Shown here in pieces: positions 16,084 through 21,624 of a DNA stretch of 21,624 nt. A model generated the notes under the pieces. It saw only the letters and a program-made list of their open reading frames with translations, was not told the DNA's origin and did no database searches. Source of the stretch: an uncultured Collinsella sp. (GTDB lineage: Bacteria; Actinomycetota; Coriobacteriia; Coriobacteriales; Coriobacteriaceae); contig CABSMS010000028.1 of the NCBI GenBank assembly GCA_902478885.1, forward strand, positions 1-21,624, read 5' to 3'. Each line of letters opens with the position of its first letter. Position 1 is the first letter of the stretch. Both the position numbers and the translations under genes were made by a program.

Positions 16084-16089
16084 TATACT
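16084..16089 (+). promoter_or_regulatory. -10 box for the carboxypeptidase gene
   Basis: TATACT (5 of 6) lies 39 bp before the GTG proposed as start. If used, transcription begins near 16096, which rules out the longer upstream starts at 16018 and 16060. No good -35 box is visible, as for the divergent regulator promoter. Confidence 0.35.
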
Positions 16090-16128
16090 CTAGTTCCAGA
16101 AGAGACCATCCCGTCGAAAGCGAAATCT

Positions 16129-17469
16129 GTGAAGTCCCTCACCTCTTTTGCAAAGCGCTCAGCCCAGCTTGCCGCCGGCTTTGTCTGCGCTATCGCCCTT
16201 GCCGCTGGCGCGCCCACCGTCGCCGGCGCCCAAGTGCTCACGACCGACAATGTTTGCGGCAAAACCGCCGATGCGCGCGGCATCACGGCCGAAAACCTGC
16301 CCGATATCGATGCGACCAATGCCCTCGTCATGGGCAAAGACGGCACCGTCTACTATGGGCGCGGCGCCGATGAGCAGGTCAAGATTGCCTCGATCACCAA
16401 GGTCATGACCGCAATCCTAACCGTCGAGAATTGCAAGATGGACGAGAAGGTCACGGTGAGCAACGCCGCAGCCACCGTGGGTAATTCGACCGCCGGCTTG
16501 CTCGAAGGCGACGAGCTTACCGTGGAACAGGCACTGCGCGGCCTGATGATTCCCTCGGGCAACGACGCCGCCATCGTGCTCGCCGAATATGTGGGCAAGA
16601 AGATCGACCCTAAGACCAAAGACGCCGAGGCCACATTTGTGAAGGCCATGAACGAGCGCGCTAAGAAGCTCGGCTGCACCGGTACGCTTTTTGAAAACCC
16701 GCATGGTCTGGACTTTGATGAGTGGGCTGGCGATATGCACTCAACCGCACACGACGTAGCGCTGATGATGCAGGAGGCCATGAAAAACGACACGATCCGC
16801 GAGGTCGTAGCGAGCGAGGATTCCTGGATCGAGGTCACGGGCGCCGACGGCACCGACCATTCGCATTCCATGGACACGCATAACTATTTGCTGGGCCAAG
16901 ATGGCAACATCGGCGGCAAGACTGGCACCACCGACGATGCAGGCTATTGCTTTACGGGTGCCTACAACCGCGATGGCGACGAGATCTACACCGTTATTTT
17001 GAACTCCACCACCACCGATCAGCGCTTTACCGATACCGCCACCCTTGCCAACTGGTACTACGGTCACAAGGTGACGGTCGCAATCGCCAACACGCAGGAA
17101 AAGACCGCCAACGGCAACCCGCTTATGGCGCGCATTAGTCAAACCGACTGGACGGATAAGACAATCGACGCCACACTCGCCGATCCCACGGCGCAAGCGA
17201 CCGTGTTTTCTCTTGCCGGCGAGGTGACCGAAAAGGTTAGCTACGACGATCTTTCGGGCACGGTACATGTGGGCGATAAGGTGGGCAGCGTTACGCTCAA
17301 GCAGGACGGCACCAAGGTCGCCGTCATGGACCTGGTTGCCGACGAGGAAGGCTCGGGGCCGAATCCCATTGAATGGATACTCGTGAAGCTCGATCGCTTG
17401 GGCCGTCGTATCGACAACCGCCCACTTGCGGTAGAGAGCGAGACCGTCGCTAAGGCTCCTGAGGTGTAG
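16129..17469 (+). CDS. Serine-type D-alanyl-D-alanine carboxypeptidase (PBP5/DacA family)
   Basis: This secreted enzyme removes the terminal D-Ala from peptidoglycan pentapeptides. From the GTG at 16129 the protein (446 aa) starts with a clear Sec signal peptide: MKSLTSFAKR then a hydrophobic core ending VAGA near residue 34. The S11 motifs are complete: SITK (nucleophile Ser88, Lys91), SGN (143-145) and KTG (264-266). A beta-rich PBP5 C-terminal domain follows, then a possible amphipathic anchor (PIEWILVKLDRLGRRI) rather than a membrane helix. The open frame extends upstream to a TTG at 16018 with an ATG at 16060, but these would bury the signal peptide and precede the likely promoter. It is the only plus-strand gene and diverges from the VanRS-like pair. 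Confidence 0.92.
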   Translation: MKSLTSFAKRSAQLAAGFVCAIALAAGAPTVAGAQVLTTDNVCGKTADARGITAENLPDIDATNALVMGKDGTVYYGRGADEQVKIASITKVMTAILTVENCKMDEKVTVSNAAATVGNSTAGLLEGDELTVEQALRGLMIPSGNDAAIVLAEYVGKKIDPKTKDAEATFVKAMNERAKKLGCTGTLFENPHGLDFDEWAGDMHSTAHDVALMMQEAMKNDTIREVVASEDSWIEVTGADGTDHSHSMDTHNYLLGQDGNIGGKTGTTDDAGYCFTGAYNRDGDEIYTVILNSTTTDQRFTDTATLANWYYGHKVTVAIANTQEKTANGNPLMARISQTDWTDKTIDATLADPTAQATVFSLAGEVTEKVSYDDLSGTVHVGDKVGSVTLKQDGTKVAVMDLVADEEGSGPNPIEWILVKLDRLGRRIDNRPLAVESETVAKAPEV

Positions 17470-17494
17470 GGCCGGAGCGATATCACATCGAACC

Positions 17495-17526
17495 AAATGA
17501 GGCGTCCAACGGGGCGCCTCATTTTT
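17495..17526 (+). terminator. Rho-independent terminator of the carboxypeptidase gene
   Basis: AAATGAGGCG (17495-17504) pairs perfectly with CGCCTCATTT (17515-17524) around a 10-nt loop, and TT continues the T-tract (ATTTTTG). It starts 26 bp after the stop codon. Confidence 0.85.
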
Positions 17527-17528
17527 GA

Positions 17529-17619
17529 GGGTTCGAATTCCCAGCCGCCATTCTTGATAATAAAAAAGGGCCCCAAATGGGACCCTTCTTCAAATTCGTA
17601 CTGGCGGAGAGCTGGGGAT
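17529..17619. repeat. 91-bp direct repeat, copy A (tRNA-Ser 3' end plus terminator, degenerate)
   Basis: This segment matches copy B at 17720-17810 with about four differences in 91 bp. On the minus strand it carries the last 18 nt of tRNA-Ser including CCA (17602-17619), then the same terminator hairpin (17566-17587) and T-run. It ends in an inverted, shortened tRNA-tail word at 17529-17550. No tRNA body lies upstream, so it is a 3'-end fragment. The arrangement resembles an attachment-site duplication. Confidence 0.75.
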
Positions 17620-17719
17620 GTCCGGGCACGCTACGCATGCCCCCCGGCTTCAAAGCCTGGCGGCTTTTCGCCCACGGGCTACAAACGCTTTCGCGTTTGC
17701 TTAACGCCCGTGCCCTCTC
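17620..17719. other. 100-bp structured spacer between the tRNA-end repeats
   Basis: The stretch is not coding. It can fold extensively: GGGCACG (17624-17630) with CGTGCCC (17709-17715) encloses smaller stems such as CAAACGC-TTTC-GCGTTTG, GGCT-TCAA-AGCC, and ACGGGC with GCCCGT. It may be the remnant of an excised element or a degenerate tRNA-derived RNA. No promoter is evident. Confidence 0.4.
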
Positions 17720-17810
17720 GGGTTCGAATCCCCAGCCGCCATCCTTGATAATAAAAAAGGGCCCCAAATGGGACCCTTCTTCAAAGTCATACTGGCGGAG
17801 AGCTGGGGAT
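17720..17810. repeat. 91-bp direct repeat, copy B (overlaps the intact tRNA-Ser 3' end)
   Basis: The right-hand copy of the 91-bp repeat. Its last 18 bases are the 3' end of the functional tRNA-Ser gene, and its middle is that gene's terminator. The unit is bounded by inverted tRNA-tail sequences: a shortened one at 17720-17741 on the plus strand and the true tail at 17793-17818 on the minus strand. Confidence 0.75.
17751..17778 (-). terminator. Terminator of tRNA-Ser
   Basis: Minus strand AAGGGTCCC (17778-17770) pairs with GGGGCCCTT (17765-17757), including one T-G wobble, around an ATTT loop, and is followed by TTTTATTA. It begins 15 nt after the encoded CCA. An identical hairpin occurs in copy A at 17566-17587. 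Confidence 0.85.
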
Positions 17811-17883
17811 TCGAACCCCAGATGCCCTTTTGGGGCATACTCGCTTAGCAGGCGAGCACCTTCGGCCTCTCGGTCAGCTCTCC
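17793..17883 (-). tRNA. tRNA-Ser (anticodon GCT)
   Basis: This class II tRNA reads AGC/AGU codons. The acceptor stem GGAGAGC pairs with GCTCTCC, discriminator G, and CCA is encoded. The anticodon arm is CTCGC-CTGCTAA-GCGAG with GCT at 17849-17847. The long variable arm is built on ATGCCC/GGGCAT, and the T-loop TTCGAAT closes on a GGG/CCC-containing stem. The length of 91 nt with CCA is normal for tRNA-Ser. It has its own promoter and terminator. Confidence 0.97.
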
Positions 17884-17897
17884 GTAACAGCCGTTCT

Positions 17898-17926
17898 ATA
17901 GTAACCAAACAGCCGAAGTTGGGCAA
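17898..17926 (-). promoter_or_regulatory. Promoter of tRNA-Ser
   Basis: On the minus strand TTGCCC (17921-17926) and TACTAT (17898-17903) are exactly 17 bp apart, each 4 of 6 to consensus. Transcription would start about 7-8 nt before the mature 5' end at 17883, as usual for tRNA genes. Confidence 0.55.
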
Positions 17927-17988
17927 GGGGAATTTTGAGGCGTTTCCTCTTTTACCTCTCTTTTACCAGTAAACGTCTCAGTCAATCA

Positions 17989-18043
17989 TCTCAACCTGTA
18001 ACATCTGCAGGCCGTAATCCCCTCCAGATGTTACAGATTGAGA
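17989..18043. repeat. 19-bp inverted repeat between tRNA-Ser and the ATPase gene
   Basis: TCTCAACCTGTAACATCTG (17989-18007) is inverted at 18025-18043 with a single mismatch, around a 17-nt spacer. It lies about 50 bp beyond the ATPase stop. No U-tract follows on either strand. It could be a read-through block, a protein site or the end of a small element. Confidence 0.6.
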
Positions 18044-18092
18044 CAAAGATACAAGGACGGCCCCAGCGACAGCGCGGACAGCCCATTCTTTA

Positions 18093-19175
18093 TTAGTCCT
18101 CTCGAACGGTCTCCAACAGATAATCGCGCATGTACGGAATTGCAAACGAAACACAGCCATAGCCCGCGGGCTCAATCAGCCCCGCATCGATCAGACGCTT
18201 GCGATATGACCCAACTTTGTTCGCCGACAAACCCATCTTCTTGGCGATATCGCCGTTGGCGATATCGACGCCCTCGCATTGAGCCATCGCCGCGAGATAC
18301 TGAAGCTGCCGTTCCGACACCCTGCGCAGCGCTGGGGCAATCACCATAGCATTAAAGCTATCAAGAGCCGCCTGGATACCCTTACGAGCCGCCTCTTCGC
18401 TCACGCTCTCCGCCCCACTGCGCGCAGCAACCTGCCAAGCGTAATATCCGACCAGCTGGACCATAAAGGGATAGCCTGCCGAAGCTTTTGTTAATAGCTC
18501 AGCGGCACCTTTGTCGAGCTCCTTGCCCGCTCGTCTCATCGTATCCTCAAACGATCCGCCAACTTCAAAATCGGAAAGCCGAGTAAGTTCAACATGTTTG
18601 GCTCGCTGAAGGAACGTCAACGTATCATCCACCACCACGCCATCTACCGATGTTGGCAGCCCGGCGAAAGCGAAAGCGACATTCGCTCCTTGGCGGATCA
18701 AGAGCTGCATCTCATTGCCTAGCTCGCGCATTTCCTCAGTTGAGGCATCCTGGATCTCGTCGAGCGTAATGAGCAGACCACCGCGCTTCGCAGCATCGTA
18801 CATCGCCTCGCCCAGATGAGAGGCCGACTTCGACATCTCCATGGAGCCAAGGCTGACCCCTAAAATCGATGGGGAAATCGAGATTGATTCAAGACGAACG
18901 TTTCGCTGCAGAGCCTCGAGGATTCTATTGCAAAAACCAGCATTGGAGGCAACGTCAACGACCTCGAATCCTTTTTTGCGTGCAAGGTCACCCAATGCGT
19001 TAAGGAGCACCGTTTTACCTGTGCCTCGGACGCCCGAGATGCGCATGAGTCGATCGGGGGCACCAGGACCATTCTCAAGAGCCTCGGCAAAGTCATCCAA
19101 AACAGTGTCCCGTCCGATAAGCTCAGGCGGATTCATGCCCGCCGTTGGCTTAAAGGGGTTGACAGCTTTCGTCAT
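18093..19175 (-). CDS. AAA-type ATPase with C-terminal winged helix, function unknown
   Basis: This 361-residue P-loop ATPase is of the ORC/Cdc6- and STAND-like group (archaeal-ATPase type). Walker A is GVRGTGKT (48-55). Walker B is LLITLDEIQD with Asp139-Glu140. A sensor-1-like segment AFAGLP follows, then a helical lid and a C-terminal helix-turn-helix around IAKKMGLSANKVGSYRKRLIDAGLI. The ATG at 19175 has a strong GAGGAGGG 4-5 nt upstream; the longer frame to 19211 merely translates the repeat array. It stands alone on its own promoter region. Members of this group occur in mobile elements and defence or toxin-like loci, but nothing here proves such a role. The partner is unknown. Confidence 0.82.
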   Translation of the reverse strand: MTKAVNPFKPTAGMNPPELIGRDTVLDDFAEALENGPGAPDRLMRISGVRGTGKTVLLNALGDLARKKGFEVVDVASNAGFCNRILEALQRNVRLESISISPSILGVSLGSMEMSKSASHLGEAMYDAAKRGGLLITLDEIQDASTEEMRELGNEMQLLIRQGANVAFAFAGLPTSVDGVVVDDTLTFLQRAKHVELTRLSDFEVGGSFEDTMRRAGKELDKGAAELLTKASAGYPFMVQLVGYYAWQVAARSGAESVSEEAARKGIQAALDSFNAMVIAPALRRVSERQLQYLAAMAQCEGVDIANGDIAKKMGLSANKVGSYRKRLIDAGLIEPAGYGCVSFAIPYMRDYLLETVRED

Positions 19176-19189
19176 TCTGCCCTCCTCTG

Positions 19190-19250
19190 CTAGTTTTAAC
19201 AACTTTAACAAAGTTTAGCAACTTTAGCAGAGTTTAACAGTTTTAGCAGG
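19190..19250. promoter_or_regulatory. Tandem TTTARC array with 19-bp dyad units before the ATPase gene
   Basis: Six TTTAAC/TTTAGC hexamers start at 19195, 19204, 19214, 19223, 19233 and 19242, alternately 9 and 10 bp apart. Two full 19-bp units stand out: AACTTTAACAAAGTTTAGC (19201-19219) and AACTTTAGCAGAGTTTAAC (19220-19238), which differ at three positions. Each contains the dyad AACTTT-N3-ARAGTT. The array covers the place where the ATPase promoter must be; a possible -35/-10 pair TTGCTA/TAAAAC (19216-19221, 19193-19198) lies inside it. It looks like a multi-site operator, possibly autoregulatory through the ATPase's own winged helix. Confidence 0.7.
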
Positions 19251-19293
19251 CTCGGCGGATTTATGCCTTACCGATCCTGCCGGGTCCTCCCGC

Positions 19294-19316
19294 CCGCGCC
19301 GATACAAATAGCGCGG
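19294..19316 (-). terminator. Weak hairpin after the TPR-like gene
   Basis: CCGCGC and GCGCGG form a 6-bp stem (19294-19299 with 19311-19316) about 20 bp past the stop of the TPR-like gene. The loop is AT-rich and there is no U-tract, so termination is only a possibility. Confidence 0.25.
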
Positions 19317-19337
19317 TGCGGCCCCTCTATATCGCCC

Positions 19338-21598
19338 CTACCCCAGCGAACGGTTGAGGGAGCCGAGCTCGTCGTTGCCCATGGTGCGCCACATTTGGAA
19401 GATGCAACCGCGTGCCAGGAAAAAGAAGCCGTTGTCGACCAGTTGCACAGCGGCATCTGCAAGCTGATTCGTCACGGCGGACACTGGCGGCAGCTCGAGT
19501 CCAGCCTTGCGGATGGTCTCGACCGCTTCCTCGAACGTCGGCGGCTCGCTGACGCCCATCTCGTTCATGAGGCCCTGCATTTCTTCCAGCGCGCTGCTGC
19601 CCGATTCCTCACCGCGCGGCACCAGACGGTAACAAGCAAGCGCCAGGTCGAGCTGATCGCAATTCCAATAGGCAAACGCCAAGCGATAGAACAGGTAGCC
19701 GATTGCAGAACGATCGCTGGCAATACGTAGACCGTGGCGCGCCACCTCGATAATCTCGTCAAAGCGCTCCAGACGCGCAAGCACGTTGATGAGCGCAAAG
19801 TGCGATTGCATGGACGAGCGCGCCAGATCGTAAAGATGGCGCACCTCGGGCAGTGCTCGTTCAAAGTCCTCTTGCTCGGCGTAAAAGCTGCAGATCTCGT
19901 GCTGGGCAAAGTACAGCGCATCGGGCGCACGAAGGATTCGCACAGAGCGGTCTTCTTCCAACACCGGTAGCACCATGCGCACCAGCTGGTTATCGCAAAA
20001 CTGCGTTTGAACCGGACCTGTCGCCAAAAGCTCGGCGACGGCGCACTTAGCCTCCAACTCCTCGACAAGACGGGAAAAGCCTTCGAAAGCACCTGTACGG
20101 TCGACTTTTGCCTGCTCGCGCAATTCAACAACACGGGCCACGTATAGGTCGTCGTCCTCTTCCATGACCTCCAACTCGTCAGCCGTATCGGCAAGCAGCA
20201 GATCGCGCAGCGCCGGCGGCAGCGTGCGATGGTCATCACGCGGACGAGCATGAACCTCCGCAGGCTCAATCGTCTCCGGAGCGGTTGACTCATACGCCTC
20301 AAGTACACGCTTGCACGGCATATCGTCCATGTCCATGCTCTCAAGATCCTTGGCGACAGGCACGCAATCGGCCAGATAGGCCGCACGCCCAAAGAAATAC
20401 GTTGCGACAACGCGCTCGCCCTGCTCACTGTCGGGAGCCGCAATCTGCACGTAGCAGCGCGTGATGCGAGCGCCCGAAGCAAAGCAAGCCGCCGCGAGTG
20501 TAAGCACAATACGCGCATCGTGCTCAGTGGCCCATGCTGCGCGCTTAGGCTCATCCACCTCGCGCCAGGCGTCATCTTGAGCATCGTATTCGCGCTGCGG
20601 CATAGCATCGACAACCGTGCGGCCAAATCGCACCAACATGATGCCCTCGGCGACGTTCGCTCGATAGGTGTAGTCGAGCCGCGTGACCACGTTGAGCGCC
20701 TCTACGATACGTGCAAAACGGGTGCGAACGTCCCACTCGCCACCCGGCTGGCACGCAACCGTCCCCGGCTTGGCCCACGGGTTGTCATTCGACAGCGTTT
20801 CGAGCAAGCGAGGAACGTCGTCTGTCGTCTTGCTGATATGCCATAGGTCAAAGAGCGAGCAGCCCTCAAAGCTTGGCGACGAGGCAACGGGGCCCAACCC
20901 TGCCCCAATACGCTCAAGGATGCCCGATAGGCGGTTCAGGCGGCACTCGATGGCAAGCAGGGCATCGATCTCGTCCTGGTCCAGCAAGCTACGATCAAAA
21001 TTGAGATAGAAGAGTCTCGAGCGATCGATGCGCGCCAGGCTCATTTCGGTTTTGGCCGCGATGGTGCGCAGGCGAGGCAGATCAACTTCGCCCATCAAAG
21101 CGGCGGCATAGCGCTCAATGCCACTTGGATTATCTGTATGGTCAATGCGGTAGAGCAATGTTTCGATTGCATCGGACAGCGGTGTGGAATCAAAACCCAG
21201 CAGCACCTCAACCGGCTCGGGGAGTTTTACAAGTTTGATCTTGTCGACGGCATTTTTCATGCCCTCGTCGAGGCCGTCACCGTCTGCCGTGCCTGAGACA
21301 GCGTTTTCAGAATCGGCGAATATCACGTAACGCAAGAACATCGAGGCCATGAACTCGCCGTAGCGAAGGCTGCGCGTCGAATTCCACGTCTCGCGATCGG
21401 ATTGTTCGCGCATGGGGCCTTCGGGAGAGCCGATGACTCGCGCCCGGGAGCGCATCGTCCCATCGGTGCCCCTGACCGCAATCTCACCGACGCTGGAATC
21501 GGACTCGTCAAGGACCAGTTCCATGTCGGGATCGTTGGGCAGCGGAGCCTCGCTAACGGGGCGGTCCACCTTGTACACCTCGCCCGAAACGCTTACGT
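19338..21598 (-). CDS. Large TPR-like protein of unknown function, 5' end missing
   Basis: The frame is open from the adapter junction to a stop at 19338. A GTG at 21578 would give 746 residues, but in-frame codons continue upstream to the insert edge without a stop and with no Shine-Dalgarno before the GTG. The true start is therefore probably lost. The protein is acidic and soluble, with no signal peptide or membrane helix visible. A central beta/alpha region contains short hydrophobic strands (RIVLTLAAACFASGARITRCYVQIA). An Asp/Glu-rich linker (EVMEEDDDLY) follows, then helical TPR-like repeats in the last quarter (around CSFYAEQEDFERALPEVRHL to YWNCDQLDLALACYRLV). No catalytic motif is recognised. 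It is separated from the ATPase gene by about 160 bp including the TTTARC array, so they are probably separate units. Confidence 0.75.
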
Positions 21599-21624
21599 CT
21601 GTCTCTTATACACATCTCCGAGCC
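21599..21624. other. Sequencing-library adapter remnant (right end)
   Basis: The last 26 bases match the reverse Nextera read-2 adapter, beginning with the mosaic end CTGTCTCTTATACACATCT at 21599-21617. This is not genomic; the insert ends at 21598. Confidence 0.97.

Noticed and set aside
16018..16128. Upstream TTG or ATG starts for the carboxypeptidase
   Set aside because: They would place 23-37 polar residues before the signal peptide and precede the likely -10 box at 16084.
13971..17469. Vancomycin-resistance cluster
   Set aside because: Only VanRS-like regulation and a serine carboxypeptidase are present. vanH, a D-Ala-D-Lac/Ser ligase and vanX are absent.
17610..17741. Selenocysteine tRNA or other plus-strand tRNA
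   Set aside because: A CTTCAAA word, a D-arm-like stem and a T-loop with CCA are present in order. However, the anticodon stem does not pair around a 7-nt loop, the T/acceptor 3' strand is 4 nt too short, and the length (about 130) is wrong. Best seen as tRNA-derived debris.
17519..17926. 135-aa minus-strand frame across the tRNA-Ser repeats
   Set aside because: It translates the tRNA gene, its terminator and the duplicated copy. Frames like this are typical false gene calls over RNA repeats.
19190..19250. CRISPR array or plasmid origin iterons
   Set aside because: The repeat words are 6-19 bp with no variable spacers, so not CRISPR. No replication initiator or partition gene is nearby, so an origin is not supported, although the layout is iteron-like.
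1..21624. Tn5-like composite transposon bounded by inverted 19-bp mosaic ends
   Set aside because: The mosaic ends are followed outward by Nextera adapter-specific bases and lie exactly at the contig ends. No transposase is encoded. It is library adapter.

Overview
The window reads as a 21.6 kb contig from a moderately GC-rich actinomycete, most likely a gut Coriobacteriia member of the Collinsella type. This rests on the pattern of protein sequences, gene content and intergenic style; no 16S or other marker gene is present. Both ends are library-adapter sequence (26 bases each, carrying the Tn5 mosaic end), so the genomic insert is 27-21598 and the gene at each end is cut off.

Almost everything lies on the minus strand. 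From right to left in transcriptional order: a large TPR-like protein of unknown function (5' end missing); an AAA-type ATPase with a C-terminal winged helix, preceded by a striking tandem TTTARC operator-like array; tRNA-Ser(GCT) with its own promoter and terminator, followed by a 91-bp duplication of its 3' end and terminator that looks like an integration scar; a plus-strand serine D-Ala-D-Ala carboxypeptidase; and, divergent from it, a VanR/VanS-like two-component system. Next come an isolated PstB phosphate-import ATPase and a PhoP/PhoR-like two-component pair. A bacterial tyrosine-kinase module follows (Wzz/CpsC membrane activator, CpsD kinase, CpsB phosphatase) with an ElaA-like acetyltransferase. 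Then come HtpG (bacterial Hsp90), an intergenic region packed with inverted repeats, two tandem YhgE/Pip membrane proteins with a Rho-independent terminator, and the first 17 codons of an unidentified gene.

The window is largely cell-envelope and signalling biology: peptidoglycan trimming with a VanRS-like sensor beside it, phosphate sensing, tyrosine-phosphorylation control of polysaccharide export, and YhgE/Pip envelope proteins. No capsule glycosyltransferases, vanHAX genes, pstSCA, CRISPR array or transposase gene is present. The most unusual features are DNA structures rather than proteins: the 19-bp-period dyad array before the ATPase gene (19190-19250), the att-like tRNA-Ser duplication (17529-17883), and the nested palindromes between htpG and yhgE (5440-5736).

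Several starts were moved inward from the longest open frame because a Shine-Dalgarno sequence or signal peptide fits better: the ATPase, pstB, both response-regulator/kinase junctions, the acetyltransferase and the carboxypeptidase.
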